From Alphaproteobacteria bacterium (lineage in GTDB: Bacteria > Pseudomonadota > Alphaproteobacteria > Rhizobiales > Beijerinckiaceae), in the NCBI GenBank assembly GCA_016870035.1, contig VGCJ01000002.1, forward strand, positions 1 to 64,000: a stretch of DNA of 64,000 nt. Direction: 5' to 3'. This document shows positions 51,942 through 60,808 of the stretch, one piece after another; positions within the stretch are counted from its first letter, which is position 1, and each line of letters begins with the position of its first letter. The notes under the pieces are model-generated. The model ran no database searches, had not been told where the DNA came from, and saw only the letters and a list, made by a program, of their open reading frames with translations. Both the position numbers and the translations under genes were made by a program.

Positions 51942-53291
51942 ATGGGATCAGTCAGAACGGGCGGTTTGGCATCAGGGCGCCTCACGGCAGATGATTACAA
52001 AGCCAATTTCTCCGATATTCACCCGCCTTTGACGCGGCATGAGGCCTTTGTTGAAGCGGAACGCTGTTATTTCTGCTCGGATGCGCCGTGTCAGACTGCT
52101 TGCCCGACTTCGATTGATATTCCGCTCTTCATTCGCGAAATCGCAGCCGGTAATGATCTTGGCGCTGCGGAAAGCATCCTTAAATCCAATATTCTGGGCG
52201 GCATCTGCGCGCGCGTCTGCCCGACGGAAACTCTTTGCGAAGAGGCTTGTGTTCGTGAGGCTGCTGAGGGCAAGCCAGTGAAGATTGGCCTCTTGCAGCG
52301 CTATGCAACGGACCGCTTGATGGAAGCAGGCAAACAGCCATTCAAACGCGCGGCCTCGACGGGTAAAAAAATAGCCGTTGTTGGCGGTGGTCCGGCGGGG
52401 CTTTCATGCGCGCATAAGCTCGCTGAATTGGGCCACAGCGTCACGATTTTTGAGGCGAAAGAGAAACTCGGCGGCCTCAATGAATATGGGATTGCCGCTT
52501 ACAAAACGACGAATGATTTTGCGCAACGCGAAGTTGATTTTGTTTTGTTGATTGGTGGCATCGAAGTTAAAACCAATCACGCGCTTGGAAAGCAAATCGA
52601 TATTGCCTCGTTGCGTCGTTCATATGATGCGGTCTTCATCGGCACTGGTCTTGCCGGCGTGAATAAGCTTGGTGTTGACGGCGAAGGCACGCTTCGCGGT
52701 GTGCGGGATGCCGTCGATTTCATTGCTGAATTGAGACAAGCAAAAGATTTGTCTAAACTTGCGATTGGTCGCGATGTTGTTGTGATTGGTGGCGGTATGA
52801 CCGCCATTGACGCGGCTGTGCAATCCAGAAAACTCGGCGCTGACCATGTAACGATTGCTTATCGTCGCGGGCAAGATGTGATGAAGGCCAGCAAGTACGA
52901 ACAGGAAGTTGCGCAAACCCATGGGGTTACACTGCGTACTTTTGTAAAGCCTGTCGCTCTTGAAAGTCAAAATGGTTTTGTCACTGGCGTGACGCTTGAA
53001 GAAACCGATCTCGATAATGGTAAACTCGTCGATACCGGACAGCGCTATAGTGTGAAGGCTGATATGGTGTTGACAGCCATCGGACAAATTTTTGTGCCTG
53101 ATGGTTTGGGTGGTGCTGATAGACTTGAACTTGAAGGCGGCCGTATCAAAGTTGATCAGTATCGACGTACAAGTGTGAAAGGTATTTGGGCTGGCGGCGA
53201 TTGCATCGCTGGTGGTGAAGATCTGACCGTTGCCGCCGTTGAAGACGGTAAGCAAGCCGCATTGTCCATTCATCAATCGCTTCACGCGTAA
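51942..53291 (+). CDS. preT: NAD-dependent dihydropyrimidine dehydrogenase, subunit PreT
   Basis: A 449-residue flavoprotein that feeds electrons between NADH and PreA. The N-terminal Cys-rich module (CYFCSDAPCQTACP, then GICARVCPTETLCEEAC, residues about 42-110) should hold [4Fe-4S] clusters. The FAD motif is VGGGPAGLSCAHKLAELGH and the NAD motif is VIGGGMTAIDAAVQSRKLG. This equals the N-terminal part of animal dihydropyrimidine dehydrogenase. The ATG at 51942 is chosen because AGGGGG stands just upstream and the RutR box would otherwise lie inside the gene; GTG 51873 and ATG 51909 are less likely. preA follows after 18 bp. Confidence 0.93.
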   Translation: MGSVRTGGLASGRLTADDYKANFSDIHPPLTRHEAFVEAERCYFCSDAPCQTACPTSIDIPLFIREIAAGNDLGAAESILKSNILGGICARVCPTETLCEEACVREAAEGKPVKIGLLQRYATDRLMEAGKQPFKRAASTGKKIAVVGGGPAGLSCAHKLAELGHSVTIFEAKEKLGGLNEYGIAAYKTTNDFAQREVDFVLLIGGIEVKTNHALGKQIDIASLRRSYDAVFIGTGLAGVNKLGVDGEGTLRGVRDAVDFIAELRQAKDLSKLAIGRDVVVIGGGMTAIDAAVQSRKLGADHVTIAYRRGQDVMKASKYEQEVAQTHGVTLRTFVKPVALESQNGFVTGVTLEETDLDNGKLVDTGQRYSVKADMVLTAIGQIFVPDGLGGADRLELEGGRIKVDQYRRTSVKGIWAGGDCIAGGEDLTVAAVEDGKQAALSIHQSLHA

Positions 53292-53309
53292 CGCGAAGGA
53301 GAGACATCC

Positions 53310-54614
53310 ATGGCCAATCTTCGCACGAATTTTTTAGGCATCAAATCACCTAATCCATTTTGGCTCGCCTCGGCGCCGCCAACCGATAAAGAATATAATG
53401 TTGTGCGGGCGTTCAAAGCCGGCTGGGGGGGCGTTGTCTGGAAAACGCTTGGTGATGGTGATCCGATCGTCAATGTTTCCGGCCCGCGTTATGGCGCGAT
53501 TCATGGACCTGATCGTCGTTTGATCGGGTTGAACAATATTGAATTAATCACGGATCGTCCGCTTGAAGTGAATTTGCGCGAAATCAAACAAGTTAAAAAA
53601 GACTGGCCCGACTGCGCGGTTGTTGTTTCATTGATGGTGCCTTGTGAAGAAGAAAATTGGAAAGCGATTCTCAAACAAGTTGAAGAGACGGACTGCGATG
53701 GCATTGAACTCAATTTCGGCTGTCCGCATGGGATGTCTGAACGTGGTATGGGCTCAGCTGTCGGTCAGGTTCCCGAATATATAGAAATGGTCACGCGGTG
53801 GTGTAAGCAACATTCACGCATGCCGGTGATCGTGAAGCTCACTCCGAACATCACCGATATTCGTTACCCCGCACGCGCGGCGAAAAAAGGTGGCGCGGAT
53901 GCGGTGTCACTGATCAATACGATCTCATCAATTATGTCGGTTGATCTTGATCAGATGTCGCCTTGGCCTGTGGTTGATGGGCAAGGCACTCATGGTGGTT
54001 ATTGTGGCCCCGCGGTGAAGCCGATTGCACTGAATATGGTCGCGGAAATTGCGCGTGATCGTGAAACGCATGGTCTTCCTATTTCTGCAATCGGCGGTGT
54101 CACGACATGGAAAGACGCGGCAGAATTCATCGCAATGGGTGCTGGCACTGTTCAAGTCTGCACGGCGGCGATGACTTACGGCTTCAAGATCGTTGAAGAA
54201 ATGATTTCAGGCCTCTCTCAATTCATGGATGAAAAGGGCTATCGCACGATTGAAGATTTCAAAGGCCGCGCTGTTTCGAAAGTGACGGATTGGCAATATC
54301 TCAATCTCAATTATGTGGTCAAAGCGTCAATCGATCAGGATCTCTGCATTTCTTGCGGTCGTTGCCATCAGGTGTGCGAAGATACATCGCATCAAGCCAT
54401 CACCAATCAAGTCAATGGCCAACGCAAATTCACCGTGAAGGAAGAAGAATGCGTTGGATGTAACCTCTGCGCGATGGTGTGTCCGGTCGAGAGCTGCATC
54501 ACCATGGTGCCTCAAACCAAAGGCACCGATCCACGCACAGGATTTGAATATGGTCGTCCCTATGCCAACTGGACGACGCATCCGAATAATCCCGCATCCA
54601 AAGCGGCGGAGTGA
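53310..54614 (+). CDS. preA: NAD-dependent dihydropyrimidine dehydrogenase, subunit PreA
   Basis: A 434-residue subunit that reduces uracil or thymine to the 5,6-dihydro form. The FMN barrel carries IKSPNPFWLASAPPT, the active-site Cys in LNFGCPHGMSERGMG near residue 137, and VDGQGTHGGYCGPAVKPIAL with AIGGVTTWKDAAEFI. Two ferredoxin clusters at the end are CISCGRCHQVC and CVGCNLCAMVCPVESC. The arrangement corresponds to the C-terminal part of animal dihydropyrimidine dehydrogenase and to E. coli PreA. GAAGGAGAG precedes the ATG. It works with PreT as a heterotetramer in the cytoplasm. Confidence 0.95.
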   Translation: MANLRTNFLGIKSPNPFWLASAPPTDKEYNVVRAFKAGWGGVVWKTLGDGDPIVNVSGPRYGAIHGPDRRLIGLNNIELITDRPLEVNLREIKQVKKDWPDCAVVVSLMVPCEEENWKAILKQVEETDCDGIELNFGCPHGMSERGMGSAVGQVPEYIEMVTRWCKQHSRMPVIVKLTPNITDIRYPARAAKKGGADAVSLINTISSIMSVDLDQMSPWPVVDGQGTHGGYCGPAVKPIALNMVAEIARDRETHGLPISAIGGVTTWKDAAEFIAMGAGTVQVCTAAMTYGFKIVEEMISGLSQFMDEKGYRTIEDFKGRAVSKVTDWQYLNLNYVVKASIDQDLCISCGRCHQVCEDTSHQAITNQVNGQRKFTVKEEECVGCNLCAMVCPVESCITMVPQTKGTDPRTGFEYGRPYANWTTHPNNPASKAAE

Positions 54615-54620
54615 GGCAAA

Positions 54621-55049
54621 TTAATCGCCGATGCGGGCGATGCCTTCTTCGCCATCATCGCGGCGCCAGACGATTTTATCATCGGGAAGTATTTCGAGGG
54701 TGAAACAAAAAACTTTACCCTCGTACCAGCTTTGCCATTGTTGACAGAGGCTGTCGTTTTTTACCCACCAGCGGCCTTGATCGGTTGGCGCTAAAAATTT
54801 TCCAAGGCCAATCGCTTCGCCTGATCCATCGACCACGCCATCTCTTTTGTAATAGAGGGGCAATTCGCCACCAAAGGGTACGGCAAGATAAATTCTCTTT
54901 CCGATGACGGCATTTTTGATCGCTTTGCCTTTCAGAGGCTCGCCCACAACGCCACCGGTGGAGGCATTGCTCGCAATCGGTACGAGCATTGTGCTCAGAA
55001 GAATTGTACCGAATGCCAATCCTCGTTTTAACATCCAATGCTGTGACAT
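54621..55049 (-). CDS. exported protein of unknown function (DUF995-like pattern)
   Basis: A 142-residue protein with a signal peptide (MLKRG, then LAFGTILLSTMLVPIASNA). The mature part has GKRIYLAVPFGGELPLYYKRDG, a Gly-rich turn, GRWWVKNDSLCQQWQSWYEGK and FCFTLEILPDDKIVWRRDDG. The W-C-x-x-W and later C-F spacing recalls DUF995-type periplasmic proteins, but I cannot claim membership. It converges with preA, 7 bp apart, and lies between the two pyrimidine operons on the opposite strand, so it is probably not part of that pathway. Confidence 0.6.
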   Translation of the reverse strand: MSQHWMLKRGLAFGTILLSTMLVPIASNASTGGVVGEPLKGKAIKNAVIGKRIYLAVPFGGELPLYYKRDGVVDGSGEAIGLGKFLAPTDQGRWWVKNDSLCQQWQSWYEGKVFCFTLEILPDDKIVWRRDDGEEGIARIGD

Positions 55050-55148
55050 CGCCGTATCTACTCCGACTATTTCAAGAATGCGCAGTTTAATGCCGTTGTT
55101 TATGGTAATTTTACGAACAGCGACGCAGATCGGATTAAAGCATAGATT

Positions 55149-55667
55149 ATGGTAGAAAAACTGATCTCCTTTGTTTTATTTCAAATCGCGTGGTTCGCTG
55201 CGGTTATCGGCGGCGCGTATGATTTAGATTTTGTCGCGTCTTCACCAGCGCTTGTGATTTTTGCCTTTCACATTTTGAACAATCATCGTCATTGGTTTGA
55301 GGCTACAGCCAGCATTGCCGCCATTTTTATCATGGGCATCGTGATTGAAATCATTCTCTTAAAAAGTGGCGTGATCAGTTATCGCGGTCTCACCGCGTCA
55401 AATTCATTTCCGCCTTTATGGATTTTGGCGTTGTGGCTTGCTTTCGCGACTTTGCCGGATGGCGCGCTGTCATGGCTTGAAGGTCGTACTATGCTTCAAG
55501 TCCTCTTTGGCGCGGTGGGCGGGCCTTTGAGCTATCTCGCTGGAGAAAAGCTTGGCGCGGCAACGCTCCACGGCAACTTCGTCTATGCGATAGCTGTGCT
55601 TGCCTTCGCCTGGGCTGTTGCGACACCGCTCTGCTTTCGCTTTGTCAGAGTCTTTTCAAAAGCGTAA
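55149..55667 (+). CDS. DUF2878 membrane protein
   Basis: A 172-residue integral membrane protein with five or six hydrophobic segments. SFVLFQIAWFAAVIGGA near the start and the tail pattern LWLAFATLPDGALSWLEGR, then GAVGGPLSYLAGEKLGAATL, are typical of DUF2878, a family of unknown function found in proteobacteria. It begins 100 bp from the divergent exported protein gene. It ends 12 bp before the converging rutR gene. Confidence 0.8.
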   Translation: MVEKLISFVLFQIAWFAAVIGGAYDLDFVASSPALVIFAFHILNNHRHWFEATASIAAIFIMGIVIEIILLKSGVISYRGLTASNSFPPLWILALWLAFATLPDGALSWLEGRTMLQVLFGAVGGPLSYLAGEKLGAATLHGNFVYAIAVLAFAWAVATPLCFRFVRVFSKA

Positions 55668-55678
55668 CAAGCGTTTGA

Positions 55679-56314
55679 TTACGGCATCACGCCATTTAAG
55701 ATCGTATCAATGGCTTGCGCTTTGGCTTTTTGGAATTGCTCGTCGGAAAGCGGCGCGCCACCATTCAGCGCTTTGATTTGATCTTCAAAATCGGCGTAGT
55801 GCTGTGTGGTCGCCCAGATCATGTAGAAAAAATAGCGCGGTTCGAGCGGTCGGATTTTTTCGGCGGCGATCCAGCGCTGCATGATCGCTTCGCGGGAGGC
55901 GAGCCAGTCCGCGAGCGTTGTCTCCAGAAAGTCTTTAATCACCGGTGCGCCCCGCAAGATTTCGCTCGCCCAAATACGAGAGCCTAAGGGATCAGCCCGT
56001 GCCAGATCCATTTTGGCAGCGACATAAGCGCTTATGGCCTCTTTCGGGTCGCCATTCTTGTCAAAAGAGGATGCGGCGGCGAGCCAATCACTCAGAATCT
56101 CTTCAGTGACGGCGCGATAAAGCGCCTCTTTGGTCGGGAAATAATAATGGAGATTGGCTTTCGGCACGCCTGCCCGCCGCGCGATTTCCGCGGTCGTGGC
56201 GCCCTTAAAACCCTCTTCCGCAAAGACCGAGCGGGCGGCCTCGAACAGGCCCTTTTCCTTGAGCTCGCGACCGGCGGATCGTGCCGGTCTTTGGGGAGGC
56301 GGGGTGAGGGTCAT
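55679..56314 (-). CDS. rutR: RutR-like TetR-family transcriptional regulator
   Basis: A 211-residue regulator. An N-terminal TetR helix-turn-helix (FKGATTAEIARRAGVPKANLHYYF region, residues about 37-60) is followed by a ligand domain with IWASEILRGAPVIKDFLETTL and PRYFFYMIWATTQHYADFE, the pattern of the YcdC/RutR C-terminal domain. E. coli RutR binds uracil or thymine and lets go of its operator. It is divergent from the carbamoylase gene, with a RutR-type palindrome between the two starts, so control of itself and of the catabolic operon is expected; a second palindrome precedes preT. Confidence 0.9.
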   Translation of the reverse strand: MTLTPPPQRPARSAGRELKEKGLFEAARSVFAEEGFKGATTAEIARRAGVPKANLHYYFPTKEALYRAVTEEILSDWLAAASSFDKNGDPKEAISAYVAAKMDLARADPLGSRIWASEILRGAPVIKDFLETTLADWLASREAIMQRWIAAEKIRPLEPRYFFYMIWATTQHYADFEDQIKALNGGAPLSDEQFQKAKAQAIDTILNGVMP

Positions 56315-56365
56315 GGTCTTCTGCTTTGAACCCGTGACGAACCAACGAAATTTTACAAACGAGAA

Positions 56366-56381
56366 TTGACCGCTTGGTCAA
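56366..56381. promoter_or_regulatory. RutR-type operator between rutR and the carbamoylase gene
   Basis: TTGACCGCTTGGTCAA is palindromic in its outer arms (TTGACC/GGTCAA) and differs from the RutR consensus TTGACCANNTGGTCAA at one fixed base. It lies 52 bp before rutR and 49 bp before the ATG at 56430, so one site can govern both directions. Confidence 0.75.
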
Positions 56382-56429
56382 ATCTATCTTAGCGTTACGT
56401 TTATCGCGTTGAAAAGCCGGGTTGGGGAT

Positions 56430-57677
56430 ATGGCTGATTTGTCGAATTATCGCATCGATGGCGCGCGGCTATGGGACACGCTGATGGGGATGGCCCAGAT
56501 CGGCGGAACGCCGAAGGGGGGCTGCAAACGTCTCACTTTGACCGATCTCGACAAACAGGGCCGCGAACTCTTCACAAAATGGTGTGAGGCGGCCGGATGC
56601 AGTGTTTCGGTCGATCGTATGGGCAATATGTTTGCGCGACGTCCCGGGACCGATAATTCTCTGCCGCCTGTGATGATGGGCAGCCATTTGGATACGCAGC
56701 CAACAGGCGGGAAATTCGATGGCGTGCTGGGTGTTTTGGGCGCGCTCGAAGTTATCCGCTCGATGAATGATCTGAAGATCAAAACCAAACATCCGGTTGA
56801 AGTTGCGAATTGGACGAATGAAGAAGGTTCACGCTTTGCGCCGGCGATGATTTCATCGGGCGTTTTTGCAGGCGTTTATACGGAAGAATTCGCTTATGCG
56901 CGCGAAGATGGTGAATGCAAAACGCTTGGCGATGAATTAAAGCGCATCGGTTATCAAGGTGAGTTGCCGACGGGCGGTCGACCGATCCATGCCTTCTTTG
57001 AATTACATATCGAGCAAGGCCCCATTCTCGAAGCTGAACACAAAGATGTCGGCGTTGTCACGCATGGCCAAGGCCAGCGCTGGTATGAAATTAAATTGAC
57101 TGGTTTTGAAAGCCATGCGGGTTCAACGCCGATGCCTCGTCGCAAAGACGCCTTATTGGGCGCCGCGCGGATTGTTGAGCTTGTGAATTCCATCGGTTTG
57201 AAACACGCGCCGAATGCAGTGGCGACTGTGGGCATGCTCAATCCTTACCCGAATTCGCGCAATGTGATTCCTGGTGAAGTGTTTATGACTGTCGATTTTA
57301 GGCATCCCGAAGATGCCACGCTCTCGGAAATGGATGCGGCGCTTCAAGCAGGCGTGAAAGAGATCACCGATAAAATCGGCCTCACTTACGACATGAAACA
57401 AGTCTTCTATTATAAGCCTGTAGCGTTCGATAAAGACTGTGTTGAAGCCGTGCGACGTGCAGCGAAGCATTTCGGTTATTCGCATCGCGATATTGTTTCA
57501 GGTGCCGGACATGATGCGTGCTACATTGCTCGTGTTGCACCGACTTCGATGATCTTTACACCTTGCGTTGATGGCATCAGCCATAATGAGGCTGAAGACA
57601 TCAGCCAAGAATGGGCAACTATGGGCACAAATGTGCTCATGCATGCTGTACTCGAAAAAGCCGAAGTGATCGGGTGA
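56430..57677 (+). CDS. N-carbamoyl-beta-amino acid hydrolase (beta-ureidopropionase-type, M20 family)
   Basis: A 415-residue metal-dependent amidohydrolase of the hydantoinase/carbamoylase group. Metal ligands are in GSHLDTQPTGGKFDG (His, Asp), NWTNEEGSRFAP (Glu-Glu) and ELHIEQGPILE (His), with a dimerisation domain (FESHAGSTPMPRRKDALLGA) and a late SGAGHDACYIARV. Between dihydropyrimidinase and PreTA genes, the logical reaction is N-carbamoyl-beta-alanine to beta-alanine, CO2 and ammonia. Allantoate or N-carbamoyl-L-amino acids are alternatives within the family. ATG 56430 with GGGGA is preferred over TTG 56409. The dihydropyrimidinase gene starts 27 bp on. Confidence 0.88.
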   Translation: MADLSNYRIDGARLWDTLMGMAQIGGTPKGGCKRLTLTDLDKQGRELFTKWCEAAGCSVSVDRMGNMFARRPGTDNSLPPVMMGSHLDTQPTGGKFDGVLGVLGALEVIRSMNDLKIKTKHPVEVANWTNEEGSRFAPAMISSGVFAGVYTEEFAYAREDGECKTLGDELKRIGYQGELPTGGRPIHAFFELHIEQGPILEAEHKDVGVVTHGQGQRWYEIKLTGFESHAGSTPMPRRKDALLGAARIVELVNSIGLKHAPNAVATVGMLNPYPNSRNVIPGEVFMTVDFRHPEDATLSEMDAALQAGVKEITDKIGLTYDMKQVFYYKPVAFDKDCVEAVRRAAKHFGYSHRDIVSGAGHDACYIARVAPTSMIFTPCVDGISHNEAEDISQEWATMGTNVLMHAVLEKAEVIG

Positions 57678-57703
57678 TCGCAAACGGGAGAGGGGAACTC
57701 GTC

Positions 57704-59131
57704 ATGTCGACAGTGATCAAAAACGGAATCATCGTCACCGCTGATCGCAGCTATCAGGCCGATGTTTTGATTGAGGGTGAAAGCATCATCGCGATTGGCA
57801 ACGATCTTAAAGGCGACAAAGTGATTGACGCGACGGGTTGCTACATCATGCCTGGTGGCATTGATCCGCATACGCATCTTGATATGCCGTTTATGGGTAC
57901 GAACTCCGCTGATGATTATGAAAGCGGCACAAAGGCGGCGCTTTCTGGCGGCACGACAATGGTTGTCGATTTCTGTATTCCTGGAAATGGTCAGCGCTTG
58001 ATGGATGCATGGAAAGACTGGGACGTGCGCGCTTCAAAAGCCGCGACCGATTATTCCTATCATATGTGCATCACTTATTGGAATGATCAGGTTCGTCAGG
58101 ATATGGCGGATGTGGTCAATAAAGGTGTGACGACATTCAAACACTTCATGGCCTATAAAGGCGCGTTGATGGTGAATGATGATGAAATGTTTTCGTCGTT
58201 TTGCCGCTGCGCGGAATTAGGCGCGATGCCGCTCGTTCACGCCGAGAATGGCGATGTTGTTGCAGCGCTTCAAAAGAAGCTTCTGTCCGAAGGCATCACG
58301 GGCCCTGAAGGCCATGCTTATTCACGCCCACCAGAAGTTGAAGGTGAAGCCGCAAATCGCGCTATTATGCTCGCGGATGCTGCAGGCGTACCACTCTATA
58401 TTGTGCACACCTCGTCAATTCCTGCGCATGAAGCCATTCAACGTGCGCGTGCACTTGGCAAACGTGTTTATGGCGAGCCGCTCATTCAGCATCTCGTGCT
58501 CGACGAAAGCGAATATATGAATAAGGATTGGGTGCATGCGGCACGCCGTGTGATGTCGCCCCCCTTCCGCGATAAAAAGAACCAGGAAGATTTGTGGAAT
58601 GGTTTGCGCGCAGGCTCATTGCAAGTTGTCGCAACCGACCATTGCGCGTTTACGACAAAGCAGAAAGAAGTTGGTCTTACGGATTTCTCGAAAATCCCGA
58701 ATGGAACCGGCGGGCTCGAGGATCGCATGCCTGTGCTCTGGACACATGGTGTTGGCACCGGCCGTTTGACGATGAATGAATTTGTTGCGGTCACTTCAAC
58801 CAATATCGCGCGCATTTTGAATCTTTATCCAAAGAAGGGTGCGATTGTCGTCGGCGCTGATGCCGATATCGTGATCTGGGATTCGGAAGCGACGAAGACA
58901 ATTTCAGCGTCCACACAGGTCTCTGTCATCGATTACAATGTGTTTGAAGGGTTTAAACTCAAAGGCCTGCCGCGCATCACGATCTCGCGCGGTGAAACGG
59001 TTTATGAGAATGTTAAAGTGACAGCGAAAATGGGACGCGGGAAATTCATTGCGCGCAAGCCCTTCCCGCCCGAGTCAAAAGCGCTGGCCACATGGAGAGA
59101 ACTCACGCAACCCAAGAAAGTGACGCGCTGA
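57704..59131 (+). CDS. hydA: dihydropyrimidinase (D-hydantoinase type)
   Basis: A 475-residue cyclic amidohydrolase that opens dihydrouracil or dihydrothymine to the N-carbamoyl-beta-amino acid. Metal ligands are in IDPHTHLDMPFMG (His-x-His), the carbamylated Lys in FKHFMAYKG, then LVHAENGDVV and IVHTSS (His) and VATDHCAF (Asp). TVIKNGIIVTADRSYQADVLIEG is the usual N-terminal beta sandwich. The frame is open upstream to 57611, but the family start with GAGAGGGG upstream is the ATG at 57704. It is the second enzyme of the operon; the transporter ATPase begins right after its stop. Confidence 0.94.
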   Translation: MSTVIKNGIIVTADRSYQADVLIEGESIIAIGNDLKGDKVIDATGCYIMPGGIDPHTHLDMPFMGTNSADDYESGTKAALSGGTTMVVDFCIPGNGQRLMDAWKDWDVRASKAATDYSYHMCITYWNDQVRQDMADVVNKGVTTFKHFMAYKGALMVNDDEMFSSFCRCAELGAMPLVHAENGDVVAALQKKLLSEGITGPEGHAYSRPPEVEGEAANRAIMLADAAGVPLYIVHTSSIPAHEAIQRARALGKRVYGEPLIQHLVLDESEYMNKDWVHAARRVMSPPFRDKKNQEDLWNGLRAGSLQVVATDHCAFTTKQKEVGLTDFSKIPNGTGGLEDRMPVLWTHGVGTGRLTMNEFVAVTSTNIARILNLYPKKGAIVVGADADIVIWDSEATKTISASTQVSVIDYNVFEGFKLKGLPRITISRGETVYENVKVTAKMGRGKFIARKPFPPESKALATWRELTQPKKVTR

Positions 59132-59917
59132 ATGGCATCCTCCCGCGTTATTGATATTGCCGATCTGTCACTCACTTTCGAGACGAATGACGGCCCGGTG
59201 CATGCGCTTTCGAAAGTTTCGCTTGGCGTCGAGAAGGGTGATTTCATTTCGCTCATTGGGCCTTCGGGATGCGGCAAAACGACTTTGTTGCGTGTGATTG
59301 CCGATCTCGAACATCCAACAGGCGGCAGCATTTCCATTCATGGGATGACGCCGGAAGAAGCGCGGTTAAAGCGGACATATGGTTACGTTTTTCAAGCGCC
59401 TGCGCTTTATCCCTGGCGGACGATTGGCAAAAACATCTCACTGCCGCTTGAGATTATGGGCTACTCAAAAGACGAGCGCGCTGGGCGCGTGCGCAAAGGT
59501 CTTGATCTCGTCAATCTCACGGGGTTTGAAAACAAATTCCCTTGGCAGCTTTCGGGCGGCATGCAGCAACGCGCATCGATTGCGCGGGCACTGTCTTTCG
59601 ATCCTGAACTTTTGTTGATGGATGAACCCTTCGGTGCGCTTGATGAAATTGTTCGCGACAAATTGAATGAGCAACTCTTGCGTCTTTGGGAAAAGACACA
59701 AAAAACAGTTGTCTTTGTGACGCATTCGATCCCGGAAGCGGTGTTTCTTTCAACCAAGATCGTCGTGATGTCGCCGCGTCCCGGAAAAATTCATGACATT
59801 ATCGGGTGTAATTTTCCGCGCGATCGTACACTTGATATTCGTGAGACACCGGAATTTCTTGATGTCGCCAATCGCGTGCGGCAAGGATTGCGCGAAGGAC
59901 ATTCTTATGTCGATTGA
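59132..59917 (+). CDS. ABC transporter ATP-binding protein (SsuB/TauB type)
   Basis: A 261-residue ATPase of the nitrate/sulfonate/pyrimidine importer group. Walker A is GPSGCGKTT near residue 47, the Q-loop is YVFQAPALYPW, the signature is LSGGMQQRASIARAL, Walker B is LLLMDEPFGALDEI and the H-loop is FVTHSIPEAVFLS. It starts directly after the dihydropyrimidinase stop, so it is in the same transcript. It energises the two permeases that follow. The pathway context points to uptake of a pyrimidine or a hydantoin-like precursor. Confidence 0.92.
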   Translation: MASSRVIDIADLSLTFETNDGPVHALSKVSLGVEKGDFISLIGPSGCGKTTLLRVIADLEHPTGGSISIHGMTPEEARLKRTYGYVFQAPALYPWRTIGKNISLPLEIMGYSKDERAGRVRKGLDLVNLTGFENKFPWQLSGGMQQRASIARALSFDPELLLMDEPFGALDEIVRDKLNEQLLRLWEKTQKTVVFVTHSIPEAVFLSTKIVVMSPRPGKIHDIIGCNFPRDRTLDIRETPEFLDVANRVRQGLREGHSYVD

Positions 59918-59926
59918 GAGTGGCTC

Positions 59927-60808
59927 ATGCTGACGTCACTTTGGTCCGGCAAGACTCTTCCTGTCATCGTCGTCTCGACGATCCTTGTTGTGTTTTGGTA
60001 TGTGGGTTCGATTTATCTGAACGGTGATATGCAACGCGATGCTTTCGCGAATGCCAATAAGACGGATTATACGCTTTCGGAATTCATCAAGGGTACGTGG
60101 ACGCAAGAGCGCCCGAAATTACCGGCGCCGGATCAGATTCTTTCCGAACTCTATAAAACGGTGATTGATACTGCGCCGACATCAAAGCGCAGTTTAGTAT
60201 TTCATGGATATGTCACACTCTCGGCAACTCTCTTTGGTTTTCTCATCGGATCAGTGCTGGGAATGATTCTTGCCATTCTTGTTGTCCACGTGAAAAGCCT
60301 CGATAAAAGCCTGATGCCTTGGGTTGTTGCGTCTCAAACCATCCCCATCATCGCGCTCGCACCCATGATCATCGTGATCATGAATCAATTTGATATCACC
60401 GGATTGGTTCCAAAATCGATCATCGCGGCCTATCTTTCGTTTTTTCCGGTCACCGTGGGCATGGTGAAAGGTCTCAGGTCGCCTGATCCGTTGCAACTTG
60501 ATTTGATGCGTAGTTATTGGGCCTCGCGCGTTCAAATTTTTTTCAAACTGCGTATTCCGGCCTCTGTACCGTTTCTGTTTGCGAGTTTGAAAGTCGGCGT
60601 TGCGGCAAGTCTTGTCGGCACGGTCGTGGCCGAACTGACAAAGAGTGAGGATGGCGGCTTTGGGGCGCGCTTGCTCGCAGGCTCTTATTACGGACAGACG
60701 ATTCAAATTTGGTCGGCACTCTTTGCCGCATCTGCGTGCGCTTGGGCACTCGTGACCCTTGTCGGCATTCTTGATCGCCTCGTGACAAAAGCGATGGGGG
60801 CACGGTGA
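59927..60808 (+). CDS. ABC transporter permease (BPD_transp_1, SsuC type)
   Basis: A 293-residue permease with a signal-anchor-like first helix (LPVIVVSTILVVFWYVGSIYL), an unusually long periplasmic stretch to about residue 85, and then the transport core. It contains SATLFGFLIGSVLGMILAIL, MPWVVASQTIPIIALAPMIIVI and the EAA loop segment LDLMRSYWASRVQIFFKLRIPASVPFLF, which contacts the ATPase. It starts 10 bp after the ATPase gene. The second permease gene begins on the last base of its stop codon. Confidence 0.9.
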   Translation: MLTSLWSGKTLPVIVVSTILVVFWYVGSIYLNGDMQRDAFANANKTDYTLSEFIKGTWTQERPKLPAPDQILSELYKTVIDTAPTSKRSLVFHGYVTLSATLFGFLIGSVLGMILAILVVHVKSLDKSLMPWVVASQTIPIIALAPMIIVIMNQFDITGLVPKSIIAAYLSFFPVTVGMVKGLRSPDPLQLDLMRSYWASRVQIFFKLRIPASVPFLFASLKVGVAASLVGTVVAELTKSEDGGFGARLLAGSYYGQTIQIWSALFAASACAWALVTLVGILDRLVTKAMGAR

